Shown here: piece after piece, positions 16,273 to 26,378 of the stretch
Layout: every line of letters begins with the position of its first letter
How positions within the stretch are numbered: position 1 is the first letter of the stretch
Virus record (IMG/VR): IMGVR_UViG_3300048032_000140
Coordinates: 1 to 29,384 of that record
Reading direction: 5' to 3' (one strand)
DNA: 29,384 nt
DNA from: a virus
Translations under genes and position numbers: made by a program
Notes under the pieces: model-generated
The model's input: only the letters and a program-made list of their open reading frames with translations
Told to the model about the DNA's origin: nothing
Databases searched by the model: none

Positions 16273-19200
16273 ATGGCAGATTTTACAGATAAGACGTTCA
16301 GAGAAACTTACCGCGATTTTTACGATCCGAAAGATGGTTATTATCGTGTACTCTATAATTCAGGTAAGGCTCTTCAAGCACGTGAGTTAAATGAATCACA
16401 AACAATAATACACGAAGAGATCGCACGTTTCGGTCGTAACATATTTACAGAAGGTGCACTAGTCAGCCCAGGTGGTTCGACAGTTGATAATAGGATAGAA
16501 TATATTCGTCTTGATGCTAATAGTGTTATAGATCCTAGTTTAGTTGGTGAGACTCTAACTAACGGTACTATACAGTTTATTGTCCTTGAGGCGTATAATG
16601 CAGTACCAGAGCAAGATCCATCAACTCTTTATGTTAGATATACAGATACCTCAAATGTAACCGACACAGATAAAGCACCTCGCGTTCAATCAGGAGACGT
16701 TTTAACTCGCCCAGATAATTCTACTCTTACTGTAATCGACGACAGTGAAGATGAAATTCCGGCAGCAGGTCGTGGCACTAAAGCGTACTTTGCGCCAGGC
16801 GAGTTCTTTGTACAGGGTCACTTTGTTTATATGGAAGGCGGAGAATCTTTCCTATCCAAGTATAGCACAGAACCGACAGCAGATATCGGTTTTGTGATTG
16901 AAGAATCAATCGTAGATGAGAGCGAAGATTCTAATCTATATGATAACCAAGGCGAAGTTCCAGACATCACTGCGCCAGGCGCTCATCGATATCAGATCAA
17001 ACTAACACCCACTACTCGCGATCAAGTCGATATAAGTCAAAACTTTATATTTGTCGCACGTGTTGTTAAAGGTGTTATCACACGTGAAGTAAGTACATTC
17101 GATGCATACAGTCGAGTTAATGATCTGCTTGCACGAAGAACAAAAGAAGAGTCTGGTGACTATGTTGTAGATAAGTTTACTGCGATATTCGAACCTCTGG
17201 ATAACACTAATTTAAATCTAGATGTTTCTGAAGGTATAGCATATGTAGATGGTTATCGATTAGAATTTGGTCAAACAGATATTACCGTACCAAAAGCAAG
17301 ACAAACTCTTCAAACATTTAACGAACCAGTACCAGTTGCATATGGTAACTATGTTTATATCGACCCGACCTCATCTGAAGGTTTCGGTAGATTAGACGCA
17401 TTTGGATATTTGGCTATCTACGACGCAGCATCAGGTGGATCTGTAATAGGTTACTGTAATGTCCGTGGTATACAATCCGACTCATTTGGTTACCGACTAT
17501 ACATTTTTGACATTCGTATGTCTTCAATACAAGGTGGTACAGGATATCATAGTTTTGCTGATGCAGTATCATTACAGGATAATATTCCAGGCGCTGGTAG
17601 CCCAAGAATTCAATTAGTAGATAGCACAATACATGAGTCATCTAACAATAGTCTGCTGTTCCCGCTACCTAGAACCAGTCCAAAAGATGATTCGATTACT
17701 GCAAACTATACAGTACAGAGATACACTAGAATACAGTCTGATAGTCAAGGTGTTATTAGTTTGTCTGGCGTTGAAAATAATCGTTGGATAATCGCAGAGT
17801 CCGAAACCTCTATTCTAACTGGTCCAGAATCAGTACCAAGTATGGCGGGTGTATATTCGGGTCTAACCCCAAACACTAATCATGATATTGCATATTACGT
17901 TGAGGTCTCTAACGCAACACCTCGCACAAAGACAATAACGGTTGCAGAAAAAACACAGACTCTTCCATCGACAGACTGGGAGAAACGTCCTGTATTTACA
18001 GATACCGTAGATGGTATCTCTCTTCAATCAGTTTTATTCAGAGATAGTTCTGGTACAGATTGGTCTGCTGCTGAAGACATCACTCACCAGTTTTATCTAG
18101 ACGGCGGTCAACGTGATAACTTCTATGACGAAGCTGTCGTGTACTTGAAGCCAGGATATCTTTTACCTACAGGTGACCAATCTGAGATAAAGGTTACATA
18201 CACACATTATACGCATACTGGACCAAGCGGAAGCACGTTCTTCTCTGCTTCATCTTATGCAGACGATAGTTATGAAAATATCCCTAACCATACCAGTGCG
18301 ACAGGTCAGTCCATCTCTTTAAGAGATGTATTAGACTTCCGACCTTCCCGAACATTTGGTTACACCGGAGAATTCAACGTAGTCGCAGAGTTACCTCAGA
18401 ATGCATCTGCCATCACTATTAATGATATAGAATACTACTTACCTCGTATTGACGTTTTAGTGGCGAACGCAGTAAACAGCGGCATTGGGTTTGGTGAACT
18501 ACAGGTTATACAGGGGGTTCCTAGTATAACTCCAAAGGAACCAGAGATTCCAGTAGGTTCACTGTCTCTATATACGTTTACTTTGAGCCCTTACACATTC
18601 AGTGCATCTGACGTTTCGACAGCTTATATTCCAAACAAGCGATATACTATGAAAGATATCGCAAAATTAGAACGACGTTTGGATGAGTTGTATGAAAGGA
18701 CTGCATTGAGTTTCTTGGAAACTAATACTCAGTCCCTAGTCATTACTGATAACCAAGGGCAGTCAAGAGTTAAGTCAGGATTCTTCGCTGATAATTTTAG
18801 TACATTCGACTACTCTGACATTAATAACGAGAACTATAGAGCGTCCGTTGATAGAAGTGGATTGTTACAGGCATCTTTTCGTGAAAATTCAGTACGACTA
18901 TCATATAGCACAGATAACGTTGATACCGTAATAAGCAAGAAGGGTGATTTGGTTACCCTACCATATGTTGAAGTCGAATTCACCGAACAGGAACTTGCTA
19001 CTAGTTTTATTAATGTTAATCCTCATACTGTAGTATCGTATATCGGTAATTTAGAATTGTCTCCATCATCGGATGAGTGGAGAGAATCTAGAGATTTGCC
19101 TCCGGTAATACAAAGCATTTATCACACTCAAGAAGATTTGTGGTACGGCGGTAGTTATAATTGGATCGACGGTAGTGTAACGTCATTCAATAGTAACTTA

Positions 19201-22200
19201 CATATGCCTTTGGCTGAATATCAATACAAATATGAAAATATGGTTCACGCACAAGACTTGCTTGGTGAAACTATTGGTGGACAGCAAATCATTCCGTATA
19301 TGCGTTCTCGTAGAATCAACTTCGTCGCCAAAGGACTTCGTCCTAACACTAAGATGTTTGCATACTTTGACGGTGTAGACGTAAGTAATTGGGTTCGACA
19401 GGAATCAACTACCCAACGATTTGCGGATAATCCACAAGAATTTGGTAGTGAGTATGCAAACGAATCAGGATATCCAGCAGACTTAGGTGGACCAACTCTC
19501 TTGCAGACAGATAGCAAGGGTGAGCTAATCGGATCATTCTTCTTACCTAATACAGAATCTTTGAAGTTTAGAACAGGAACTCAAAAGTTTGAGTTGTTAG
19601 ATGTAAGTCTATATGACGCGGAGTCTACTATATCTACATCTGCGTTCTACTCGTCTCAAGGTGCTTTAGATACCTCACAGGGTAATATCGATACTACAAG
19701 AAGGGTCTACAGAAGTGAAGGACGTAATGATCCTTTAGCGCAGACATTCTTCGTCGACCAGATTGAAAACCCTAACGGTATATTCCTAACTCAGCTAGAC
19801 GTATTCATGGAGTCTAAGGATAGCAATGCCCCTCTACAGGTTGAGGTTCGCACAGTAGAAAATGGAGTTCCTACCAATCAGGTCGTTCCAGGCTCGGTTG
19901 TGTTTGTCAATTCCGATGATGTCACAGTTACTTCATATGATTCTATTTCAGGCGAAAGTCAAGGAATGAATACACTATTGACTACTGGCGCAACTGCTGT
20001 TAAGTTTGACGAACCGATTTACTTGACAGGCGGTAAAGAATATGCGATAATACTATTCAGTGAATCCGTAGAGTATAACGTATATATTTCTGAATCAGAA
20101 GAATTTGTCATAGGAAGTAATCAGGACAAGGCTCCAAGAATTTCTACTCTAGGTTCATTATTCTTATCTCAAAACTCTAGCACATGGACACCGGATCAAA
20201 GTAAAGACTTGATGTTCAAGTTGCATCGAGCACATTTTGAGACATCGGGTAATTTAGTATTAGATAATACATCTTTACCTAAAGTCACATTAGAATTTAA
20301 TCCTATTGAAACCGTTGCCGGTCAGACTCATACAGATGATATTGCTAACAACGGAATAGTAAAGGTTTATCATCAAGGTCACGGATTCAGTAACGAAGAT
20401 ATAGTTTCTATCTCAGGTGTTGTCAATGATATTGGTGGAGTTCCCGCTTCAGAAATGAATGGCCTACTTGAAGTATATCAACCAACATGGGACGGTTATT
20501 ATATTAAGGTTCCTACTGTCGCAACTGCTAGTTCATCCGGTGGTGGTAATACGGTTGTCGCTTCACAACAAGTCTATTACGATACGTTCGTTCCACAGAT
20601 CCAAGCAATAGTACCTAACACTACTAAAATAAATGCAGGCCTGAGTGCGCCTGTCGCAAAATCCTATGGTTCTTCTTCAGACAGTCGTACAGTAAATCAG
20701 TTTGTATACACTTTACAGGACGAAGTTCCGGTCTTTATAAATGAATATAATTTGAACTCACAACCGAAGATTGTTGCTTCTTCTGAAAACGTATCAACTG
20801 AAACGCTAAAGTTAAACCTATCATTGGTCACAGCAGATCCAAAAGTTTCTCCTGTAATTGACCTTCAACGTGTTGCAGTTATGACATTAGAAAACGTAAT
20901 TGATCATGATGTATATGATCCTAATACAGATACACCGGATTATACTACGTTTGCATATGCTGCGCAACACATTACAACACCAGTTGTTGTTGATGAGTCC
21001 TCACTTGGCCTAAAGGTAATATTTTCAGGTAACCGACCATCTGGTTCTGACTTTGAAGTTTATGTTAAGACAGCACCAGACGAAGATACATTGGTCGCGT
21101 CTACTGCTATAGAAGGAGATTCTATACACGAATGGGTAAAGGTCGATATAGACAGAGAAATCCCTACAAGCGACAACCCATCTAATTTCCCAGAGTATGA
21201 GTATACTCATGAGTCAGAGCAGTTTACCGCATTCCAGATTAAGATCGTAATGCATTCAGAGAACTCTTCTAAGTCTCCTTTAATTAAAGACTTACGTGCA
21301 ATTGCTCTGATAACAGGAGGTTCGGGTTCCACAGGTACTACTACCACATCAAGTTCAAGTAGCAATAGTGGTAGTACAAACACTACTAGTAGCACAGACA
21401 CCGCCGGCGAAACCAATACAGGTGGCGATGATACGGGTACAGATACAGGAACTTCTTTATCAGCAGTTGCATTCCCTGAGATAAGTCAATTACCAACTTC
21501 GGTATCTATCACAGGCGCTCCTCGTATCCTAAGTCAGTACAATCCAGAATCGGACATCAATAATTACATGACTCCGAATGAGTACTGGCATCAAGGTACA
21601 CGAAGGGTTCGATTGTTTGCTAAGTTCGATAATAATGGTGATTTCCAACTATACACCAATGACCCTAAAAAAGGAAGTGTCAATGTTGGGGACGATTCTC
21701 TAACAGGAAGTACTATCCTGGCCACAGGTAAGTGGTTGGATAGACCAGTAGAAGTGGGAGAGATTTTTGAATGTGGTTTCAGAATCACTCATGTTGACGA
21801 TGTAGCACTACCTGTTTACTCTGGTGCTTTTGCAACCCAGGCCACTCCTAGAGCAGAACTAAGAAACGTAGGTACTGGTGCAGACATAGGTTATCAGGAA
21901 GTTATTTCCGTTGATGTTGGTGAACTTGACTCTAGCGGTAACATGATTACTTGGGGCGGGCATGGACTCGTTATCGATGAACATAGCAACTCGCTTGATA
22001 ATGGTGCATCGTGGACTGTCGATTCACTACATCTAGATCCAGAAGTTGCCATCACTGGTACAGTAAGAATAGAAATATTCATTAGCCCAGACAATAGTCT
22101 AGACAATGGAACCACCCTTACAGGAACTACCTCTATACCATTAGATGTTAGCTATACTCTAGAGGGTGCCCCACTGGTTGATGACTCACTTGAGTCTCAG

Positions 22201-22656
22201 TTGGTTCTTTTGAATGCGGATGATGGTTTTGTTAATGACCCAGACCCTACTCTAACACACTATTCACTGGATTCGACTAAACCTAAAAACTTCCATTATG
22301 GCGCGACCGTTTCAGACCAAGTGTTGACAGTTGATGCAAACAGTTCTGTCGACTTCCATATGATGTGGGGGTCTGAACAAAACAGCACTATCGACGTAAC
22401 TTTCGGAGCCGCATGGACGAATTCAGGAACTACTGTAACACTTAACCGTGGAGATTTCGCGTCGTTCACCGTTGCAAATGCTCCACAGGGCACTGACGCT
22501 ACTGTTACAGCAACCACTACTCTACTTGGTTCAACGTTCACCAGAGAAGTCAAGATGATCGTTGGTGAAGGTGCTACATCTACGCCTGGCGCCGGCGGCA
22601 GTGGTAGCAGTAATGGCGATGGTGGCGATGGTGAAGGCGATCCGCAGCAGAACTAA
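16273..22656 (+). CDS. Giant baseplate/tail-fibre protein with DUF4815-type N-terminus
   Basis: At 2127 residues this is the largest gene here. The N-terminus (DPKDGYYRVLYNSGKALQAR, ELNESQTIIHEEI) matches DUF4815, found in large structural proteins of marine phages. The domain appears to run to about LRDVLDFRPSRTFGYTG (near 690). A helical segment follows at about 785-816 (YTMKDIAKLERRLDELYERT). A beta-sandwich region near 1147-1320 (DPLAQTFFVDQI ... GKEYAIILFSESVEY ... DLMFKLHRAHF) is shared with many phage fibre proteins. A Ser/Thr/Gly linker spans about 1682-1727. The C-terminus holds Ig-like domains and a GSGSSNGDGGDGEGD tail. Lying between gp8 and fibre genes, it may fill the gp10 role, attaching fibres to wedges. 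AGGA just upstream supports the ATG. Confidence 0.75.
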   Translation: MADFTDKTFRETYRDFYDPKDGYYRVLYNSGKALQARELNESQTIIHEEIARFGRNIFTEGALVSPGGSTVDNRIEYIRLDANSVIDPSLVGETLTNGTIQFIVLEAYNAVPEQDPSTLYVRYTDTSNVTDTDKAPRVQSGDVLTRPDNSTLTVIDDSEDEIPAAGRGTKAYFAPGEFFVQGHFVYMEGGESFLSKYSTEPTADIGFVIEESIVDESEDSNLYDNQGEVPDITAPGAHRYQIKLTPTTRDQVDISQNFIFVARVVKGVITREVSTFDAYSRVNDLLARRTKEESGDYVVDKFTAIFEPLDNTNLNLDVSEGIAYVDGYRLEFGQTDITVPKARQTLQTFNEPVPVAYGNYVYIDPTSSEGFGRLDAFGYLAIYDAASGGSVIGYCNVRGIQSDSFGYRLYIFDIRMSSIQGGTGYHSFADAVSLQDNIPGAGSPRIQLVDSTIHESSNNSLLFPLPRTSPKDDSITANYTVQRYTRIQSDSQGVISLSGVENNRWIIAESETSILTGPESVPSMAGVYSGLTPNTNHDIAYYVEVSNATPRTKTITVAEKTQTLPSTDWEKRPVFTDTVDGISLQSVLFRDSSGTDWSAAEDITHQFYLDGGQRDNFYDEAVVYLKPGYLLPTGDQSEIKVTYTHYTHTGPSGSTFFSASSYADDSYENIPNHTSATGQSISLRDVLDFRPSRTFGYTGEFNVVAELPQNASAITINDIEYYLPRIDVLVANAVNSGIGFGELQVIQGVPSITPKEPEIPVGSLSLYTFTLSPYTFSASDVSTAYIPNKRYTMKDIAKLERRLDELYERTALSFLETNTQSLVITDNQGQSRVKSGFFADNFSTFDYSDINNENYRASVDRSGLLQASFRENSVRLSYSTDNVDTVISKKGDLVTLPYVEVEFTEQELATSFINVNPHTVVSYIGNLELSPSSDEWRESRDLPPVIQSIYHTQEDLWYGGSYNWIDGSVTSFNSNLHMPLAEYQYKYENMVHAQDLLGETIGGQQIIPYMRSRRINFVAKGLRPNTKMFAYFDGVDVSNWVRQESTTQRFADNPQEFGSEYANESGYPADLGGPTLLQTDSKGELIGSFFLPNTESLKFRTGTQKFELLDVSLYDAESTISTSAFYSSQGALDTSQGNIDTTRRVYRSEGRNDPLAQTFFVDQIENPNGIFLTQLDVFMESKDSNAPLQVEVRTVENGVPTNQVVPGSVVFVNSDDVTVTSYDSISGESQGMNTLLTTGATAVKFDEPIYLTGGKEYAIILFSESVEYNVYISESEEFVIGSNQDKAPRISTLGSLFLSQNSSTWTPDQSKDLMFKLHRAHFETSGNLVLDNTSLPKVTLEFNPIETVAGQTHTDDIANNGIVKVYHQGHGFSNEDIVSISGVVNDIGGVPASEMNGLLEVYQPTWDGYYIKVPTVATASSSGGGNTVVASQQVYYDTFVPQIQAIVPNTTKINAGLSAPVAKSYGSSSDSRTVNQFVYTLQDEVPVFINEYNLNSQPKIVASSENVSTETLKLNLSLVTADPKVSPVIDLQRVAVMTLENVIDHDVYDPNTDTPDYTTFAYAAQHITTPVVVDESSLGLKVIFSGNRPSGSDFEVYVKTAPDEDTLVASTAIEGDSIHEWVKVDIDREIPTSDNPSNFPEYEYTHESEQFTAFQIKIVMHSENSSKSPLIKDLRAIALITGGSGSTGTTTTSSSSSNSGSTNTTSSTDTAGETNTGGDDTGTDTGTSLSAVAFPEISQLPTSVSITGAPRILSQYNPESDINNYMTPNEYWHQGTRRVRLFAKFDNNGDFQLYTNDPKKGSVNVGDDSLTGSTILATGKWLDRPVEVGEIFECGFRITHVDDVALPVYSGAFATQATPRAELRNVGTGADIGYQEVISVDVGELDSSGNMITWGGHGLVIDEHSNSLDNGASWTVDSLHLDPEVAITGTVRIEIFISPDNSLDNGTTLTGTTSIPLDVSYTLEGAPLVDDSLESQLVLLNADDGFVNDPDPTLTHYSLDSTKPKNFHYGATVSDQVLTVDANSSVDFHMMWGSEQNSTIDVTFGAAWTNSGTTVTLNRGDFASFTVANAPQGTDATVTATTTLLGSTFTREVKMIVGEGATSTPGAGGSGSSNGDGGDGEGDPQQN

Positions 22657-22658
22657 TT

Positions 22659-22892
22659 ATGAATAATCATATAAAAGTAGAAGGACATAATAATCTAGTG
22701 CGAGATAGACGAACTGGAGTGTTACTAAATACCAACAAGGCTGAGATAGATAAAGCACGGAAGATAAGCAAATCAAATCAAGAAAAGCAAAATCATATTG
22801 AATATTTATCCAAAGAAGTTAAAGGATTAAAGGAAGATATGACACAAATAAAAGAATTGCTTTTTCGTTTAGTAGAGGATAAAAATGAGTAA
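22659..22892 (+). CDS. Small conserved coiled-coil phage protein
   Basis: This 77-residue protein has two parts. Residues 1-35 include IKVEGHNNLVRDRRTGVLLN followed by TNKAEIDKA, a pattern I recall from small proteins of unknown role in marine T4-like phages (EGxxxLVRDxxTGxxxNTN). Residues 36-77 form a charged helix likely to be a coiled coil (LSKEVKGLKEDMTQIKELLF). It begins two bases after the giant protein and its 3' end overlaps the next gene by 8 bases; that gene's AGAGGA ribosome site lies inside it. No function is known to me. It could be a small virion or assembly factor. Confidence 0.7.
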   Translation: MNNHIKVEGHNNLVRDRRTGVLLNTNKAEIDKARKISKSNQEKQNHIEYLSKEVKGLKEDMTQIKELLFRLVEDKNE

Positions 22893-25800
22893 CATACAAG
22901 TAGTCAATCTTGCAGACAACATCAACGCCGCGATTTTAAAGATCAATCAAAACTTCGCTGAGATAGATACGTCTAAGATGACAGAGGCCGAAGTCAATGC
23001 ATTGATTCAGGCTGCGATCGATAGTCTAGACGTGAGTCTTGATGCCGCTGCAGTCCGTGCAATCATCGAAGGTTCCGACTTGGATATGTCCGGCAATAAA
23101 GTTTTGTTTGGCAACATGTACCAGTCAGTGTCAGACCTACCAAATGCATCCACCTATCACGGTATGTTTGCTCATGTTCATGAAACAGGTGGAGCATACT
23201 TTGCGCATAGTAATTCATGGATAGAACTTGCAAACAAAAGCGACATAGGGACAGGTTCTTCGGATGTTGAATCCCTAGACGACTTAGAAGATGTCAATAC
23301 CACAGGTAAAACTCTCGGACAGGTATTAAAGTGGAACGGATCTATTTGGATCGCTGATGATGAGTCTGGTGGCGGTTCAGGGACAGGTGGTACATCTGTC
23401 TACACAGTCACAGTATACGCTCGTTCTCCAAAAGAGACTACCCCTACAAAACCAAACAATGGGTCATATACATTTTCGACCGGAACCTTTGCAGAACCTA
23501 CGGGTCCAAACTGGTACAGAAGTATTCCTTCAACTCCAGCAAACGAAGATGTCTGGGCGTCTACTACAACCTTTATTACGCTTGACCCAGACACAACCGT
23601 AAACGCAGGCACATGGTCAGATCCATCACTTGTAGGATCACAGTCAACTCCAGTAGATAACAGTGCGGGAGCTAAGTATGCACAGATATTTGCATATAAG
23701 AGAGTTGCAAGCGATACGACACTTGGCGCAGCTGATGCTCCAGTGGGCGGTACATTTGATTTCTCTACAGGAATTTACTTATCACCAGATGAAGAACAGG
23801 TAACTGCATCGGTAGATGCTGGATGGGAAAGCACACCCCCACCTCGTACCGAAGAAACTCCTCAACTGTATGTTGTAACAGGTATTGCAAGTGATGTAGA
23901 TCTTGCAGAAGGTGATACAGTTGATACTTCGATCACATGGGGAGATCCACGACCAACGTCTTCAGGTACAGATGGTCAAGATGGTAGGTCCACGTTCCTT
24001 GCAGTTGCATATCGTCGTGTAGCAGATACGGCAGACGCCAACAACGATTTAGTTGTACCAGATGAGCCACGTGGTGGTGGTATCGATTTCGGTGCAGCCA
24101 CTCCAGCAGGAGTTCATCTAGGATTCCCTATTACAGATTCTTCGGGTAACCAATGGTACTCAACACCACCATCTGGTACAGATACTCTATGGCAGTCATA
24201 TCACTTATTCACACAGTTTGGTGATACCGGCGAAGACTGGGCTACAGACGACAGAACATCTACAGGTACGCCACTTGATTGGTCAGAACCTACGATTCAG
24301 TCGATCATTCCAGTATCAACATACTTCAAGTCTTTGTATGCACGATCACATCTAGACCTAACACAGTCCGCATACATTCTACCGAATCCAGCAAACAATG
24401 CGAACAATGGTGCGGTGTATGACTTTACATTAAATCGATTCTCAAGTCTACCTTCACATGAAGGTATCAATTGGACAGAAGAGATGCCGCCGTTGTTCGA
24501 TAGTAACGACGAAAGCAATGGTCCACTATGGGAGATCAGTACAGTCGCTACTCTTCGTGGTGCGATCGGTGCAGATAATACTCTAACATTTACTACACCA
24601 AAACTAATTCTTAATGTTGCGATTGATGGTATCGATGGATATCAAGTCACACAGGTTAATGCATACCGTCGTGCGGGTAGTTGGACTACATCCACTGCCG
24701 TGTCTGGCGGATCATTTAACTTTGAAACTAAAACATTTACACCGCCTGCAAATTGGTCTAAAACAGTACCAACAGGTGATAGTCAATTATACGTCATTAC
24801 AGGTGTTGCGTCAACTCGACCAGACAACTATCCAACAGCAACTACTCCTCTGGTAGAAGATACTCAAATAGAATGGGATCTCCCAGAAGCAACTCAGGCG
24901 GGTGGTAATGGTGCACCTGGCCGATCTACTGCGCACGTTGTTGCGGTGACCAGAACACCAAGTGCTAGTGCTCCAAATACTCCTACAGGCGGTAGTGTTA
25001 ACTTCACGGGTGGTATTGCTAAAGTAATGCCTACTGCAACTGATCATACATGGTACGACGATGTGGGTCTTATGGACGCCGCAGGGTACAATGTCGGTGG
25101 TACAATATGGGCATCCGAAGCAACTTTCTCTATCAGTGGTGATGAGGGTACAGACAACACTGCAACTTGGTCTGCTCCTTACCTAGACCACAATAACGGT
25201 GCGGATGGATTCTCGACATATCAGGTACAGATCTTTAAGAGAGATTCTTCTACTGCGACAGTATCAAGCATTACAGGGACTCTACCTACAAACAATGACC
25301 CAAGTGTTTACTATGATTTTGATAACGATGGAATGTCTGGACTACCTTCTGATTGGTCAGAGACTCCACAAGAAGATCGTACACTAGGTAATGCACTATG
25401 GATGAGTCGTGCGGTAGCTACAGTTCAGGGTGACTTACAAGGAATCGATGATGATTTAACATGGACAAGTCCAGTTATCTACTCTGTCGATGGTGATTCA
25501 GGAACTCCGGACTTAGAAAATCTACCTAGAGAATCTCGCGGATACGTTTACTACTATACTGTTATAGAGGCAGAACAGGATACTTTAGCAGCATCACTAC
25601 AGCCTTCTTACAATGCAACACTAGGATTTACTTGGGATGATACAGATGGCGGTTCAATCACTGGATTGAATGGTAACTGGGGTATGAACCCAACAGTAGA
25701 CACTAACTTATCTGGAACGTTATGGGCTGCTCGATACTTTGCAGAAAGAAGTGCCGAGGGTGTCACGACGGTTGCAGTAAGTGCTGCATTCCGTAGTTAC

Positions 25801-26079
25801 AACTTTAATGGTTTGGTTACTTTCCAAAACATGAACCAAGAGTTAGGTAATCCGCAATCATCTTTAATCACAACTATTGATGGTGGTCATATTACCACGG
25901 GTAGAATCGATGCAAGTTTAGTTGCTATTACAACTGATCCAGATAGTTATGAAGAGGGAGACACTGGTCTAAATATAACATCTAGTGTAGCTGGACAAGG
26001 TAGTATGTCAATTACTAACGATCTTATCACGATTAGTGACGCTAATAATGTAAGAGTCAAACTTGGTAAACTATCATGA
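22885..26079 (+). CDS. Modular tail adhesin with eight repeat domains and a J-like C-terminus
   Basis: The 1064-residue protein starts with INAAILKINQNFAEID, a fibre anchor motif also present in the collagen fibre. A small domain (LEDVNTTGKTLGQVLKWNGS then IWIADD, about 133-158) and a Gly/Ser linker follow. Residues about 172-970 hold eight diverged modules of 90-110 residues. Each begins with a strand like YAQIFAYKR or YQVTQVNAYRR, contains GGSFNF or GTFDFSTG, a TrpSer-Pro segment, an LYVITGVAS-like strand and WxxP. Similar modules occur in J-type tip and fibre proteins. Residues 981-1064 end in DGGHITTGRIDASLVAIT and NNVRVKLGKLS, like the DUF1983-type end of J proteins. Start fixed by AGAGGA upstream. 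Confidence 0.75.
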   Translation: MSNIQVVNLADNINAAILKINQNFAEIDTSKMTEAEVNALIQAAIDSLDVSLDAAAVRAIIEGSDLDMSGNKVLFGNMYQSVSDLPNASTYHGMFAHVHETGGAYFAHSNSWIELANKSDIGTGSSDVESLDDLEDVNTTGKTLGQVLKWNGSIWIADDESGGGSGTGGTSVYTVTVYARSPKETTPTKPNNGSYTFSTGTFAEPTGPNWYRSIPSTPANEDVWASTTTFITLDPDTTVNAGTWSDPSLVGSQSTPVDNSAGAKYAQIFAYKRVASDTTLGAADAPVGGTFDFSTGIYLSPDEEQVTASVDAGWESTPPPRTEETPQLYVVTGIASDVDLAEGDTVDTSITWGDPRPTSSGTDGQDGRSTFLAVAYRRVADTADANNDLVVPDEPRGGGIDFGAATPAGVHLGFPITDSSGNQWYSTPPSGTDTLWQSYHLFTQFGDTGEDWATDDRTSTGTPLDWSEPTIQSIIPVSTYFKSLYARSHLDLTQSAYILPNPANNANNGAVYDFTLNRFSSLPSHEGINWTEEMPPLFDSNDESNGPLWEISTVATLRGAIGADNTLTFTTPKLILNVAIDGIDGYQVTQVNAYRRAGSWTTSTAVSGGSFNFETKTFTPPANWSKTVPTGDSQLYVITGVASTRPDNYPTATTPLVEDTQIEWDLPEATQAGGNGAPGRSTAHVVAVTRTPSASAPNTPTGGSVNFTGGIAKVMPTATDHTWYDDVGLMDAAGYNVGGTIWASEATFSISGDEGTDNTATWSAPYLDHNNGADGFSTYQVQIFKRDSSTATVSSITGTLPTNNDPSVYYDFDNDGMSGLPSDWSETPQEDRTLGNALWMSRAVATVQGDLQGIDDDLTWTSPVIYSVDGDSGTPDLENLPRESRGYVYYYTVIEAEQDTLAASLQPSYNATLGFTWDDTDGGSITGLNGNWGMNPTVDTNLSGTLWAARYFAERSAEGVTTVAVSAAFRSYNFNGLVTFQNMNQELGNPQSSLITTIDGGHITTGRIDASLVAITTDPDSYEEGDTGLNITSSVAGQGSMSITNDLITISDANNVRVKLGKLS
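23398..25824 (+). repeat. Eight diverged adhesin modules
   Basis: Module starts recognisable in translation: VYTVTVYARS, YAQIFAYKRV, TFLAVAYRRV, YFKSLYARSH, YQVTQVNAYR, AHVVAVTRTP, YQVQIFKRDS and YVYYYTVIEA. Modules 3, 6 and 7 follow linkers of the form GxxGxS (GQDGRS, GAPGRS, GADGFS). DNA identity is low, so this is an old protein-level repeat rather than a recent tandem duplication. Confidence 0.75.
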
Positions 26080-26378
26080 GTTATGGACTATATATTTCAG
26101 ACGGTGTTAATGGGTCTGTTATCACCAATTCAAATAATATTTTTAATGAAGAATATGAATTTGAATTTACTAGTCAAGCAATTTCAGGGGGTTCTTCAAT
26201 AGATATTCAAACGAGTGGTGCTGGAAATCCAGCACTCATAGGTATTTTCATTGAAGAAAACACAGGGTTAGATGCAGACATTGAAGTAGAAAGAGATTCT
26301 GTCAATGACATACTAAGAATTAAAAATACAGGAACTTCTTCGCAATCTGTTTCTGCAAAACTATTCAGGTTTCAATAA
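26076..26378 (+). CDS. Small YGL-module virion protein (single module)
   Basis: This 100-residue protein begins MSYGLYISDGVNGSVITNSN and is predicted all-beta. The start resembles the next protein's MSDYGLTVYNDNNG, so both appear to share a small beta-sandwich module that I recall beside fibre genes in other marine phages, without a known role. It overlaps the adhesin stop by four bases (ATGA) and the next gene by one (TAATG). A fibre-tip, fibre-cap or fibre-chaperone role is likely from context only. Confidence 0.65.
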   Translation: MSYGLYISDGVNGSVITNSNNIFNEEYEFEFTSQAISGGSSIDIQTSGAGNPALIGIFIEENTGLDADIEVERDSVNDILRIKNTGTSSQSVSAKLFRFQ

